Of a stretch of DNA of 64,000 nt, positions 51,937-61,082 are shown one piece after another. Below the pieces are notes generated by a model. That model worked only from the letters and a program-made list of their open reading frames with translations, made no database searches and was not told the DNA's origin. The first letter of the stretch is position 1. Every line of letters begins with the position of its first letter. The translations under genes and the position numbers were made by a program. This DNA is from Fictibacillus nanhaiensis (GTDB lineage: Bacteria > Bacillota > Bacilli > Bacillales > Fictibacillaceae): NCBI RefSeq assembly GCF_023715445.1, contig NZ_JAMBOD010000003.1, positions 186,001 to 250,000 on the forward strand, read 5' to 3'.

Positions 51937-52848
51937 CTATGACGCTTGTACATGTTGAAGATACATCTTAGGGTGAACTATGCAATCGAATTGACCCTCA
52001 CTTGATAAAGATGTCCAGCTTAATCCGACAAGACTTTGCGGTGAAGTAATGGGTATGCCATCCTTTTCGATCTCAATCTGGTCTGGCTTTATACATGCAA
52101 GAAATTGCTGATGTCCAACTGAACGATACGGCACGATTCTTAACTTGTTTATCCATGGATGTTCTTGATCATCAGTTCCTATCGAAAGAACATCTTTTGC
52201 AGCAGATTGGATGGCTTCCGGGAACTTTGTACCGTGAATATTCATGTCTAAAATCATAACGGGCATCTTTGAAATAGGATCGTATAATTTATTGCCAGTA
52301 TCAATAAGTCCATTTGCAAAAATAATAACTTCTCCAATAGAAATTTTCACTTTGACAAGACTGCTGGAACCCATTTTTTCCACAGTTATGTCGTCCACTC
52401 TTTTTTTTGAAAAATACCAAAGTGCAGGTATACCTCCTGCAACAAAAATCCAGCTTACCGGGTCACCCATCCCCGTACTTTTAGTTGAAATAACACCATT
52501 CATAATCACTGCATCACTTTGCATAAAATAATGAAGTGCAAATATTCCGCCGCCCGTTACGAACGAAACAAAATAAAACATAGCTACATTTTTCACAACA
52601 AATCGTACCCGTTTAAAACCAAAAGCCGTAATCATGATTGCAATGGATAACAAAAACTTCAATAGAGGCTGCGAGAAAACCATAAGTTCCGGATAAACAA
52701 CTAAAATGACATAACTGGATGCTAGAAGAGAGGCAATAAGGATTCTCTTTTTCGATGCATTGCGCTTTAAGATATATGCTGTTAATGAGATCAATACATA
52801 ATCAATGCAGAAATTAAGAAACCAAATGACATCCAAATATAGGGTCAT
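51937..52848 (-). CDS. spoIIGA: sigma-E processing peptidase SpoIIGA
   Basis: SpoIIGA is a membrane aspartic protease in the mother cell that cuts pro-sigma-E after a SpoIIR signal. The 303 residues have five hydrophobic helices (about 1-155), then a cytosolic retroviral-like protease domain whose catalytic motif is GLIDTGNKLYDPISKMPV (Asp in DTGN, near residue 183). Ribosome site AAAGGAG precedes ATG 52848. The upstream promoter keeps the unusual 22-bp spacer known for spoIIG. Confidence 0.95.
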   Translation of the reverse strand: MTLYLDVIWFLNFCIDYVLISLTAYILKRNASKKRILIASLLASSYVILVVYPELMVFSQPLLKFLLSIAIMITAFGFKRVRFVVKNVAMFYFVSFVTGGGIFALHYFMQSDAVIMNGVISTKSTGMGDPVSWIFVAGGIPALWYFSKKRVDDITVEKMGSSSLVKVKISIGEVIIFANGLIDTGNKLYDPISKMPVMILDMNIHGTKFPEAIQSAAKDVLSIGTDDQEHPWINKLRIVPYRSVGHQQFLACIKPDQIEIEKDGIPITSPQSLVGLSWTSLSSEGQFDCIVHPKMYLQHVQAS

Positions 52849-52877
52849 TGGTTTTCTCCTTTCTTAATTTTGAAATT

Positions 52878-52911
52878 AGTATAACGTATAGGTTGTTTGA
52901 AAGTCTGTCAG
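52878..52911 (-). promoter_or_regulatory. spoIIG-type promoter with 22-bp spacer
   Basis: Minus strand CTGACA (52906-52911) and TATACT (52878-52883) are 22 bases apart, the atypical spacing of the Spo0A-driven B. subtilis spoIIG promoter. A near 0A box, TTTTGTCAAAA (one base off TGTCGAA), lies upstream at about 52946-52956. Confidence 0.7.
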
Positions 52912-53010
52912 TTTATGAGAGAAGTATTGTTCTTATTTTCTCTAATTTTGTCAAAATAACTTATATACTAGATATACGCTTTAGGGACAAGAATATGCTT
53001 ATAAAACCAA

Positions 53011-53269
53011 AAGGCTGTTTACGTAATCTTGGTTGCTATTAGAAGCGGTTGATTTCCGTTACAGGATACTCGCTTTCCGCGGGGTGTGCGGTGAGCTCGT
53101 TCGAAGATAATTAAAGATACTGAGTCAAAGAAGCATATTGCTCCTGCGTCTCCAAGATAATTCTATCGAAGAGTGCTTCCTCGTCGCACGCACCTTGCAC
53201 CCAATCAACTTGTCAATGAAGAGAATAGAATAATGACAATAAGCAACAATCTTTTAGAAAAGAGCTTTT
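53011..53269 (+). repeat. dispersed MITE-like element, copy B (longest)
   Basis: Left terminus AAGGCTGTTTACG...TTGGTTGCT, then GGTTGATTTCCG, CTCGCTTTCCGCGGGG, a diverged middle, GCACCTTGCAC, CCAATCAACTTGTCAATGAA, and right terminus AGCAACAATCTTTTAGAAAA. The ends pair as imperfect inverted repeats over about 27 bases. It fills most of the 488-bp spoIIGA-ftsZ gap; the remainder is the spoIIGA promoter and ftsZ terminator. Confidence 0.8.
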
Positions 53270-53280
53270 AGAACAATATA

Positions 53281-53320
53281 AAAAACAAAAAGCATGCTTC
53301 CCATTTTGGAAAGCATGCTT
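53281..53320 (-). terminator. ftsZ terminator
   Basis: Arms AAGCATGCTTTCC / GGGAAGCATGCTT (53290-53320), then TTTGTTTTTTA on the minus strand. Confidence 0.88.
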
Positions 53321-53336
53321 AATCTTTTATGATTTA

Positions 53337-54524
53337 TTATCTTCTTCTGTTGCGACTGCGGTTACGTAAGAATGTTGGGATATCCAAAGTATCTGAATCA
53401 GCATTTGAATAAGAATTGTTTCTGGATTCAGACTGGTTTTCCTCACGTGATTGCGATTGTGTCTGTCCTTGTGATTGCGGCTGGCTTTGATTAGAGTGAG
53501 ATTGATTAGAAGCAGGAGATTGCTGCATTCTTGGTCTCTCAGCTCTTTGCTGGTTATTTACAAGCTTTTCGTTCTCGTCAAAACCAGTAGCGATAACAGT
53601 AACAAGGATTTCATCTTTTAACTCTTCATTAATTACAGATCCGAAAATCATGTTAACTTCCGGATCAGATGCTGAAGAAACGATATCTGCAGCTTCGTTT
53701 ACTTCATAGAGGCTCAAATTAGCTCCTCCGGTAATATTCATCAATACACCTTTTGCTCCATCGATTGAAGTTTCTAGAAGCGGAGATGAAATGGCCTTTT
53801 TCGCTGCTTCAGCTGCACGGTTTTCACCTGTTCCAACACCGATACCCATAAGTGCCGATCCGCGCTCAGTCATGATTGTCTTAACATCTGCAAAGTCCAG
53901 GTTGATTAATCCTGGAACAGCGATCAAGTCAGAAATACCCTGTACCCCTTGACGAAGTACGTTATCTGCTTCACGGAAAGCTTCAAGCATTGGTGTATTC
54001 TTATCAACGATTTCAAGTAAACGGTCGTTAGGAATTACGATAAGTGTGTCTACTTTTTCTTTGAATACAGAAATTCCGCCTACTGCCTGTGTAGAACGCT
54101 TGCGTCCTTCAAATGTGAAAGGTCTTGTTACAACACCAACTGTGAGTGCGCCTAAATCTTTAGCGATTTCAGCTACAACCGGAGCTGCACCAGTACCGGT
54201 TCCTCCACCCATTCCAGCCGTTACGAAGACCATATCCGCTCCAGAAAGAGCTTCTTCGATTTGCTCACGGCTCTCTTCAGCAGCTTTTTTCCCGATATCA
54301 GGATTTGCACCTGCTCCAAGTCCTCTTGTCAGTTTCGTACCAATTTGCATCTTTACAGGTGCCTTTGAAAGATTCAAGGCTTGTGCGTCTGTATTAACAC
54401 AAATAAATTCTACTCCTTGTACTCCATGTTCAATCATTCGGTTAACAGCGTTGCTTCCGCCGCCGCCAACACCAATAACTTTTATCGTTGCCAATTGATC
54501 CATATTCATATCAAACTCTAACAT
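53337..54524 (-). CDS. ftsZ: cell-division GTPase FtsZ
   Basis: FtsZ is the tubulin-like GTPase that forms the Z-ring. The 395 residues contain [11 protein letters not shown] (20-30), the signature [15 protein letters not shown] (about 103-117), NxDFADVK ([11 protein letters not shown]) and the T7 loop. After residue about 318 follows an unusually Gln/Ser/Asn-rich linker and the C-terminal peptide [15 protein letters not shown] for FtsA/SepF binding. Ribosome site TTAGGAGG precedes ATG 54524. ftsA ends 31 bases upstream. Confidence 0.98.
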   Translation of the reverse strand: MLEFDMNMDQLATIKVIGVGGGGSNAVNRMIEHGVQGVEFICVNTDAQALNLSKAPVKMQIGTKLTRGLGAGANPDIGKKAAEESREQIEEALSGADMVFVTAGMGGGTGTGAAPVVAEIAKDLGALTVGVVTRPFTFEGRKRSTQAVGGISVFKEKVDTLIVIPNDRLLEIVDKNTPMLEAFREADNVLRQGVQGISDLIAVPGLINLDFADVKTIMTERGSALMGIGVGTGENRAAEAAKKAISSPLLETSIDGAKGVLMNITGGANLSLYEVNEAADIVSSASDPEVNMIFGSVINEELKDEILVTVIATGFDENEKLVNNQQRAERPRMQQSPASNQSHSNQSQPQSQGQTQSQSREENQSESRNNSYSNADSDTLDIPTFLRNRSRNRRR

Positions 54525-54555
54525 GAGCGTTCCTCCTAATGACTAGTTCCTTAAG

Positions 54556-55836
54556 TTATTCAAAAAATAAGCCAAACCAGTCTTTCACTTTTGATTTCAT
54601 ACCGCCAGGCTGTTTTTCCTGTGCCTGCTTCTGGCTGGACTGTTTTTTCTTTGGTAAAGGTTCCCCTGCATTTTCAGCTAATGCAGAAGCAACTTCTTTT
54701 CCTTGTACTTTAATATTTTTGTGTGTAAATTGAATCAGCCCGACTCCTGCCGTGAACTTCGGTTCTCTTACACCGATATAATCAGGCAATGACACTCTTA
54801 CATTCTGCTGGAAGATATCTTGTGCTAATTCCAGCACTCCTGGAATGGCTGCAACTCCTCCAGTAATAACGAAACCGCCTGGGAGCTCAGAATATCCGCG
54901 CTGATGCAATTCATCATCTATCAGTTCAAAAATTTCAGCCATACGGGCCTCAATAATTAGTGACAACTCGTATTGTGAAATTTCCTGTTCCTGTGATGAT
55001 CCAATCTGAGAAACAGTAAATGTCTCATCTTTAGAAGCATAATCCACAAAAGAATGACCATGTTTCAGCTTAATCTTTTCTGCGTCTTCAGCTGAGGTTC
55101 TTAATCCGATTGATATATCTTTCGTAATAAAGTCGCCGCCAATCGGAAGAACAGAGGTCAATTGCATCGTTCCCTGATCAAAAACGGATAATGTGGTTGA
55201 TCCGCCTCCAATATCAATCAATGCCACTCCAAGCTCCATTTCATCGCGTGAAAGAGCAATAGATGAAGTAGCCAATGGTTCTAAACAAATATCAGCTACT
55301 GTAAGTCCTGCTCGCTCCACACAACGAAGTAAGTTATGTAAGATTGTTTTAGAACCGGTAATTACCGTTCCTTCCATTTCCAAACGGACACCCAGCATTC
55401 CTCTTGGATCTATTATCTCATCTGTTCCATCAACAATAAACTGCCGTGGAATTACATCAATGATTTCTCGTTCTGGAGGCACTGACATGACTTGAGCTGC
55501 CTCTATTACTCTAGCTATATCCTCATCGCCGATTTCCCGATCGTCTCGTGATACCGCTACAACCCCATGACATGGCTGAAGCTGAATGTGGTTTCCTTTC
55601 ACACCTACTATTACAGCATTAATCGGAATGCCTAACATTCTTTCTGCCTGTTCAACGGCCTTTCTAATGGAACGAACAGTTTCATCAATATCTACAATGG
55701 AACCTTTTCTGATTCCAGCTGATTTCGCATGGCCAACACCAATTACATTAAAGGACTCACTAGTCATTTCCCCAATGATCACTTTAATATTGGATGTACC
55801 GATGTCTAGACTTACATAAATTTCATTGCTGTTCAT
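54556..55836 (-). CDS. ftsA: cell-division protein FtsA
   Basis: FtsA is an actin-like ATPase that anchors FtsZ to the membrane. The 426 residues open MNSNEIYVSLDIGTSNIKV (phosphate 1 loop), continue with VGVKGNHIQL, ALIDIGGGSTTLSVF (phosphate 2), the GGVAAIPGV adenosine motif, and end with a Lys/Gln-rich linker and the amphipathic membrane-targeting tail KVKDWFGLFFE. Ribosome site AGGAGGTG. Preceded by sbp with a 142-bp gap. Confidence 0.97.
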   Translation of the reverse strand: MNSNEIYVSLDIGTSNIKVIIGEMTSESFNVIGVGHAKSAGIRKGSIVDIDETVRSIRKAVEQAERMLGIPINAVIVGVKGNHIQLQPCHGVVAVSRDDREIGDEDIARVIEAAQVMSVPPEREIIDVIPRQFIVDGTDEIIDPRGMLGVRLEMEGTVITGSKTILHNLLRCVERAGLTVADICLEPLATSSIALSRDEMELGVALIDIGGGSTTLSVFDQGTMQLTSVLPIGGDFITKDISIGLRTSAEDAEKIKLKHGHSFVDYASKDETFTVSQIGSSQEQEISQYELSLIIEARMAEIFELIDDELHQRGYSELPGGFVITGGVAAIPGVLELAQDIFQQNVRVSLPDYIGVREPKFTAGVGLIQFTHKNIKVQGKEVASALAENAGEPLPKKKQSSQKQAQEKQPGGMKSKVKDWFGLFFE

Positions 55837-55978
55837 TCTGTGGCACCTCCTAACCTTTCATCCATTAAATCTTCATCTATTAACGATGAACAAAATTCCT
55901 TCATTTTCGCTTAATTATGGAATAAATTCCACAAACAACGGGTTATCCCTCTTTTTTTTTACCGTTTTTTCAAATTTT

Positions 55979-56332
55979 TTAGGCCTTTTTACGTGAGTCT
56001 GTCCATTTTGAGATTAATAGTCGCCGGATTACAGCAATATTATTAAATAACCTTACACCAAACGCAAAAATTGCGGCTAAATACAGGTCGATACCTAAAT
56101 GAACACCTAGATAAGCCAATCCGGCAGCCAGTAAAATATTGAAGAAAAAACCTGTAATGAACACTTTATCTTCAAAACTGCCCTGGAGATGAGCACGGAT
56201 ACCTCCAAACAATGTATCCAATGCAGCCAAAACAGCTATTGATAAATAGTTTGAGTATTCAGGAGGGACCCGGATATCAGACATGAAACCCAATAAAAGA
56301 CCTAATACAAGTCCAAGTACCGGTAACCACAT
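55979..56332 (-). CDS. sbp: small basic protein Sbp (DUF1290)
   Basis: A 117-residue membrane protein with four hydrophobic helices, beginning MWLPVLGLVLGLLLGFMSDI. Contains the DUF1290 motif LAALDTLFGGIRAHLQGSF. It is always near ftsA in Bacilli but its function is unknown. It begins one base after the ylxX stop. No terminator follows, and ftsA may be read from here or from a promoter in the 142-bp gap. Confidence 0.92.
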   Translation of the reverse strand: MWLPVLGLVLGLLLGFMSDIRVPPEYSNYLSIAVLAALDTLFGGIRAHLQGSFEDKVFITGFFFNILLAAGLAYLGVHLGIDLYLAAIFAFGVRLFNNIAVIRRLLISKWTDSRKKA

Positions 56333-56333
56333 C

Positions 56334-57050
56334 TTATGTTTCCTCCTTTGCCGGTTTCATAAACTTCACTTTCACATCTTCGTCGTAAGCCGGCAATATC
56401 ACTTTTGCTGCCGGAGATGATTCTACAAGGAAGTCTTCCCTGATAAACTCTTCAACAGCAGGTGATGCGATGATCTTTTGATGAAGTTTTTCATTGTTTT
56501 TTGCCAAAACGTTGATTTGAATAGGAAAATCGGAAATCGGCTTGTTGTTAATATAAATGTCTCCATTTACTTCCCGGATCGGTGTTTTTGATACGATTCG
56601 CTGTCCATCAATACTGATTTCTTTTGCATCATACCTGTTTAATTCATTAACAAGTCTTCTAAGCATATCAGGGTCAATCTTTGGCAGAGGGCGATCTACT
56701 CCGATTAGCTCGTCTTTAAAAGGTTCGACAGTCATTACGATTCCTTGACCGCTCACCGTAGTTAATCCTGCCTGTTTTTTTAAATCTGCCAATGCTTTTT
56801 CCATCGCTTCAATTTTTTCGTCTTTTCCCTCAGTCTGGTACTTATTTAAAAGCTCGCTATAACGATGAAGCTCCTCATTAAGCTCCTGCTGACGCTGTTT
56901 TTCTTTTTCCAGATCAGCTCTTAGCTCCCATAGATCGCGAGTGTCTCTAATGATTGGGTTATTCGTGGTCTCAAACTGGATCGCCAGCATACCGCCTATA
57001 ATGAGGGCTATAGTTGCAAACATGATTTGTCTTTCTTTCAACCTACTCAT
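56334..57050 (-). CDS. ylxX: DUF881 family protein YlxX
   Basis: A 238-residue protein with one N-terminal membrane helix (residues 8-28), a coiled-coil (about 38-90, rich in Glu/Lys/Gln), and the C-terminal DUF881 domain (from about 100), with LVNELNRYDAKEISIDGQRIV. It is a paralogue of the preceding ylxW. Both lie between divIB and sbp as in B. subtilis. Function unknown; the site among division genes suggests an envelope or division role. Confidence 0.92.
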   Translation of the reverse strand: MSRLKERQIMFATIALIIGGMLAIQFETTNNPIIRDTRDLWELRADLEKEKQRQQELNEELHRYSELLNKYQTEGKDEKIEAMEKALADLKKQAGLTTVSGQGIVMTVEPFKDELIGVDRPLPKIDPDMLRRLVNELNRYDAKEISIDGQRIVSKTPIREVNGDIYINNKPISDFPIQINVLAKNNEKLHQKIIASPAVEEFIREDFLVESSPAAKVILPAYDEDVKVKFMKPAKEET

Positions 57051-57742
57051 CCCTCTTCTGTTATAAATGGCTCCATCTCGATCGCGCTTTCTTGTTCCAC
57101 TCTTACTTCCACACCATCATTTACAATTTTATCTACTATATAAAGATTAAGAGATTTTTCCAGTGCTGATGAATCTCCAATTGCCGTAATAACAAAAGGT
57201 GCAGGATACTGATTGCCATCTACAGACACCACCGGTCCTATGCATGCAATATATGTGTCATGCGAGATCCTTTGACCATTTATCGCAATCGCTTCTGCTC
57301 CTGAAACATGAAGTTCATCAATAACACTTCTAATATGCTCTTCATGAACGATATAATTATTCGGGTTCTCACCTTCTGGGATATAAGAGGAGTCCTGCAA
57401 GGTTACTTCAACTCCCTCCCCTTTCACTTTTACATTCCCTACTACCATTCTAAGTTCTTTCAAATCTTCTACGAGTTTAGAAGAAATCTGTTCCTGATCA
57501 GCCAGTTTGTTCTCTTTTTTTTCTACGGTCTGCTGCAGTCCTTTCAACTCGCCTGCCAGCTCACGATTTGTTTTTTGAAGACTCAGTATCTGGCTGCGCA
57601 AAGAATCTTCTTTCTTCCACTCGTTCGTTTGAACTGCTTCATTTTTTTCGACTTGTGCTCTTTGATAGGAGAAAGACAAAATGAAACCGGTAACTAGAAG
57701 GATAAGAGATAAAAAGAGATGTTTCCCTTTAATTTTCCTCAT
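57047..57742 (-). CDS. ylxW: DUF881 family protein YlxW
   Basis: ATG 57742 (MRKIKGKHLFLSLILL) follows GGAGGAG and gives 231 residues; it overlaps the divIB stop by 14 bases. One N-terminal membrane helix, a coiled-coil (about 40-95) and a DUF881 domain with VIDELHVSGAEAIAINGQRI. Its stop overlaps ylxX by 4 bases. The tandem DUF881 pair is a Bacillus feature. No known activity. Confidence 0.92.
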   Translation of the reverse strand: MRKIKGKHLFLSLILLVTGFILSFSYQRAQVEKNEAVQTNEWKKEDSLRSQILSLQKTNRELAGELKGLQQTVEKKENKLADQEQISSKLVEDLKELRMVVGNVKVKGEGVEVTLQDSSYIPEGENPNNYIVHEEHIRSVIDELHVSGAEAIAINGQRISHDTYIACIGPVVSVDGNQYPAPFVITAIGDSSALEKSLNLYIVDKIVNDGVEVRVEQESAIEMEPFITEEG

Positions 57743-58508
57743 TTTTCTCCTCCGTAACTTCTCGGTTGTATCGCTCAAATCGGGTACTGATCCCTAAATA
57801 AAACGTCCCTTTTTCAGCGGGTTTAATCTCACTTATTAATGATGGATAAGCAGACATTCTTTCGGAAAATTTGGAAATAGAAGTAACGACTTTATTTCCG
57901 TCCGTCATAAATAATGTAAGTTTACTAGGATTGTCCGAATCAGGCGTGTGTGTAATTTCTGAAATACGGTGTATAATTCCCTCGGGAAGCTTTTGCAGCT
58001 CCTGAGCCATCGTCTCCAGCTGTTCTGGGTCTTCCCAGCTTACAATAACGGGTGCATTAACCGGTCTCTCATTTTTGCTTAGCGGCTTAAGCATCTTTCC
58101 GTTTTGAAGCATCGGGTAATATGTATTTTCTTTTTTAAAGTAACCAACACGCTGAAATTCTTTTACGCTGATGATGACATGGTTATAGAATTTTTTTTCA
58201 ACCGCAACTGAACTTATTTCAGAAATAGAATCAAGTCTTTTCTTAATCTGTCCTTCTGAAATATTTAAATATTTTGTTTCCGTTGAGATCTTGCTTTTTT
58301 TCAGAATCTCTGAATCCGTAACAAAGTAGTTTCCTGAAACCGTAATTTTTTTCACGCGGCTTAAATCAGATTGAAAATAAACAACGACCATTAATAACAG
58401 GAAGAAAAAGGACAAGTAAAATATCAGGCGGCGATTCGCTTTTTGTTTACGATGTTCTTTCAGCTTCGGGATTCGGTCCTCAATCTTGACAACCTTTACC
58501 TTGTCCAT
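57729..58508 (-). CDS. divIB: cell-division protein DivIB (FtsQ)
   Basis: DivIB is a bitopic division protein that joins DivIC and FtsL. ATG 58508 (MDKVKVVKIEDRIPKL) after GGAGGAAGAGG gives 259 residues; an ATG 30 bases earlier is less likely. There is a basic cytosolic tail, a membrane helix (about 28-48, RLIFYLSFFFLLLMVVVYF), then POTRA (VKKITVSGNYFVTDSEILKKS), the beta-domain and a short acidic tail. Confidence 0.94.
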   Translation of the reverse strand: MDKVKVVKIEDRIPKLKEHRKQKANRRLIFYLSFFFLLLMVVVYFQSDLSRVKKITVSGNYFVTDSEILKKSKISTETKYLNISEGQIKKRLDSISEISSVAVEKKFYNHVIISVKEFQRVGYFKKENTYYPMLQNGKMLKPLSKNERPVNAPVIVSWEDPEQLETMAQELQKLPEGIIHRISEITHTPDSDNPSKLTLFMTDGNKVVTSISKFSERMSAYPSLISEIKPAEKGTFYLGISTRFERYNREVTEEKNEEN

Positions 58509-58698
58509 CCTCTTCCTCCGATTTATCATATAATACAAGAATAAATCATCAAACCAGCCGTTAACTCAAATAAAAGAACTTGGCTAAAGGACGCCAAGCC
58601 TTATATTAATGGCTTATTCTACAGCCAATTTATCAGGATAAACGAATCAGATATCTTCGTTTCAAAACGTCGCCGGTCAGTTTTTTCTTGTTGTCTGT

Positions 58699-58707
58699 AT
58701 TATAGCA
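58699..58707 (-). promoter_or_regulatory. extended -10 promoter before divIB
   Basis: Minus strand TGCTATAAT (TG at 58706-58707, TATAAT 58699-58704). It lies about 190 bases before the divIB start. The leader between contains three hairpins: AAACGAA/TTCGTTT, TGGCT/AGCCA and CTTGGC/GCCAAG. Confidence 0.55.
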
Positions 58708-58747
58708 CGGATAAGACCCAATTTAGCACTATTTATCCAATTTTTTG

Positions 58748-59659
58748 TTATTCATTTCTTCCAATGATCTCAACTTCAGTTTCAATGTCGATTCCATGTT
58801 TTTCTTTTATCGTTTTTTGTATAAACCCAATAAGATTTAAAACGTCTTGTGCTTTAGCGTCACCCGTATTCACGATAAAATTTGCATGCATTTCAGAAAT
58901 TTGCGCACCACCTATTTTTGTTCCCTTCAGACCTAACGATTCAATCAGCTGCCCTGCATAATTAGGAAGCGGGTTGCGGAATACGCTGCCGCAGCATGGA
59001 AAGTTCCATGGCTGTGTGTTTCTTCTGTAATCTTTATTTTTCTTAAGTTCAGCCATAATCGTTTCCTTATCGCCTTTTTCCAGCACAAGAACAGCTTCAA
59101 CACAGATCCCGCCCATTTTTTGAAGAACAGAAGTCCTGTATGAAAAGTCCAGTTCTTCGTTAGACAGCCATTTTAGTTCTCCATCCGGAAAAAGTATTAA
59201 AGCTTTTTCAACGATCTGGGACATGTCAGATCCATGGGCTCCAGCATTCATGAAAACAGCTCCTCCTACAGACCCTGGAATGCCTGCTGCGAATTCAAGG
59301 CCTGTAAAAGCTTCACGGGACATTAAAGTAGCAAGCGGAATCAGCGAATATCCGCCCCCTACTGTTATCCTGCTGTCCTCTTGCTGGAGATGATTAAGCC
59401 CCTCCCCTACTTTGATAACGACACCTTCAATACCTCCATCTGCCACAAGCAGGTTAGAGCCTCTTCCGATTGCACGAATCGGCACATTCGCTTCCTTCAT
59501 ATAAATGATCGCTTTTTTCAATGAGTCAATATTTTTCGGTTCAAAATAAAGATCGGCAGGACCGCCAATTTTTAATGTTGTATGGTTCTTTAATGGTTCA
59601 TTTAATAAGACAGTGCCTAATTCTTCATTTTTTAATTTTTCTGCTAATTGGTTTATCAT
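58748..59659 (-). CDS. murB: UDP-N-acetylenolpyruvoylglucosamine reductase
   Basis: MurB reduces the enolpyruvyl ether to UDP-MurNAc with FAD and NADPH. ATG 59659 ([15 protein letters not shown]) follows AGGGGG with 7-base spacing; an ATG at 59680 overlaps that site. 303 residues; FAD motifs [17 protein letters not shown] and [26 protein letters not shown], and SVFRNP with the catalytic Ser in GSVFRNP. Type IIa-like, lacking a Tyr loop. In B. subtilis murG precedes it; here murG is absent. Confidence 0.96.
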   Translation of the reverse strand: MINQLAEKLKNEELGTVLLNEPLKNHTTLKIGGPADLYFEPKNIDSLKKAIIYMKEANVPIRAIGRGSNLLVADGGIEGVVIKVGEGLNHLQQEDSRITVGGGYSLIPLATLMSREAFTGLEFAAGIPGSVGGAVFMNAGAHGSDMSQIVEKALILFPDGELKWLSNEELDFSYRTSVLQKMGGICVEAVLVLEKGDKETIMAELKKNKDYRRNTQPWNFPCCGSVFRNPLPNYAGQLIESLGLKGTKIGGAQISEMHANFIVNTGDAKAQDVLNLIGFIQKTIKEKHGIDIETEVEIIGRNE

Positions 59660-59796
59660 GTTAAAACCCCCTACATTCATCCCACATAACTCTATTTATA
59701 TGCTATGCATTATTCTTTTCCATGTTTAATCTATTCATAAACATTGACTAAGTAGTATTCGAAAGAAATATCCTATTTGTTGCTATTTGTCTTAAG

Positions 59797-59853
59797 AAAA
59801 AGCTGTTTTCTAAAAGATTCACTTCTAACCGGAACAAAGTTTACAAAAACAAT
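59797..59853. repeat. relic of the dispersed element (ends only)
   Basis: AAAAGCTGTTTTCTAAAAGA (59797-59816) resembles one terminus and ACAAAGTTTACAAAAACA (59834-59851) the opposite terminus, inverted, with almost no core between. This may be an internally deleted copy. It lies in the spoVE-murB gap, which has no gene. Confidence 0.5.
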
Positions 59854-59859
59854 ATAAGA

Positions 59860-59891
59860 AAAAGAAGATACCCTGTCATTAAGACAGGGTA
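59860..59891 (-). terminator. spoVE terminator
   Basis: Arms TACCCTGTC / GACAGGGTA (59869-59891), then TCTTCTTTTTCTT on the minus strand. Confidence 0.82.
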
Positions 59892-59946
59892 ACGTTTGAA
59901 AGTTCACTATGTTTAGAATAAGAGAATTTCCGTTGAAACTCAAGTA

Positions 59947-61047
59947 TTAATACCGTGCATAACGGCTTATATTCAATATTACTCCAATAGAAGCAAGCAT
60001 GAGTGTTAGTGATGAACCGCCATAGCTTAAAAACGGAAGTGTTATTCCTGTTACAGGCATAAGTCCCGTAACAACACCAATATTAATCATCACCTGGATG
60101 GCAACCATCCCTATAATACCAATAGCTAAAAAGGAACCAAAAAGATCGGGTGCTCCAAGAGCTATTCTGATGCCTCTCCATAACAGTAAGCTAAACAATA
60201 TTAATACAAAAACTGCCCCGATAAATCCTAATTCCTCTGAAATAATAGCAAAAATAAAATCCGTCTGCGGCTCTGGCAAGTATCCAAACTTTTGCCTGCT
60301 TTGTCCGAGTCCAAGACCTAGCAAACCTCCAGGACCTAGCGCATACAGTGATTGAATAATCTGAAACCCGCTTCCTAATGGGTCACTCCATGGATCTATG
60401 AAAGAAGTAATTCGTTTAATACGATAAGGAGCTGAAATAATCAATCCTGCCAGGCCGATAAGACCAATAAGCCCCATTCCTACAAAATGTGAAATTCGTG
60501 CCCCGGCCACAAAAAGCATGACGATGCTTGTTCCAACCATAACTGCCCCTGTACCGAGATCTGGCTGAAGCATAATCATTCCAAAGGCAACCATCACTAA
60601 TGAAAGTGTTGGGATCAAGCCTTTTTTCAACGAGGTGATCTTCTTTTGATGTTCAGATAAATATTTTGCCAAGAAGGTTATCATTGCGAGCTTCATAAAT
60701 TCGGAAGGCTGTATGGAAAAGGCTCCCACACCAATCCAGCTTCTAGCACCTCCCCGAACCATACCAACTCCCGGAATAAGAACAGCGACTAAAAGAAAAA
60801 AACAAATGATAAGAAGAATTTTTGACCAGACTCTCCATGTCATATAGTTTACATTCATGATAAAAAACATCGCTGCAATTCCGACTCCGGCAAATAACAG
60901 CTGCCGTTTCACAAAGAAGAATGAATCATCCATCTTATACTGTCCCAAGTCAGCACTGGCGCTATAGACCATTATAATTCCGATGGATAGCAGCATAAGC
61001 GTAACAATAATCATGATTATATCAGGGGTTGATCTCGTTGCAGGCAA
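59947..61047 (-). CDS. spoVE: SEDS family glycosyltransferase SpoVE (FtsW-like)
   Basis: SpoVE is a SEDS polymerase of peptidoglycan; it makes spore cortex in B. subtilis and is close to FtsW. 366 residues from a TTG at 61047 (MPATRSTPDIIMI), 6 bases after GAGGTG; a GTG at 61056 overlaps that site. About ten membrane helices, with VYSASADLGQYKMDDSFFFV, the SEDS region PSEFMKLAMITFLAKYLSEH and catalytic LQPDLGT. Similarity to SpoVE exceeds FtsW by its N-terminal region as recalled from B. subtilis. Confidence 0.9.
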   Translation of the reverse strand: MPATRSTPDIIMIIVTLMLLSIGIIMVYSASADLGQYKMDDSFFFVKRQLLFAGVGIAAMFFIMNVNYMTWRVWSKILLIICFFLLVAVLIPGVGMVRGGARSWIGVGAFSIQPSEFMKLAMITFLAKYLSEHQKKITSLKKGLIPTLSLVMVAFGMIMLQPDLGTGAVMVGTSIVMLFVAGARISHFVGMGLIGLIGLAGLIISAPYRIKRITSFIDPWSDPLGSGFQIIQSLYALGPGGLLGLGLGQSRQKFGYLPEPQTDFIFAIISEELGFIGAVFVLILFSLLLWRGIRIALGAPDLFGSFLAIGIIGMVAIQVMINIGVVTGLMPVTGITLPFLSYGGSSLTLMLASIGVILNISRYARY

Positions 61048-61082
61048 AGGGAACACCTCAACTCTTATTATTTGTACAAACC

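Noticed and set aside
55837-55978. Sigma-H promoter before ftsA
   Set aside because: GAAGGAATT resembles a sigma-H -35 element, but no GAAT -10 core occurs at the correct distance.
59681-59760. Sporulation promoter (sigma-E/K) before murB
   Set aside because: CATATAAATA resembles a -10 element, but no partner -35 was convincing.
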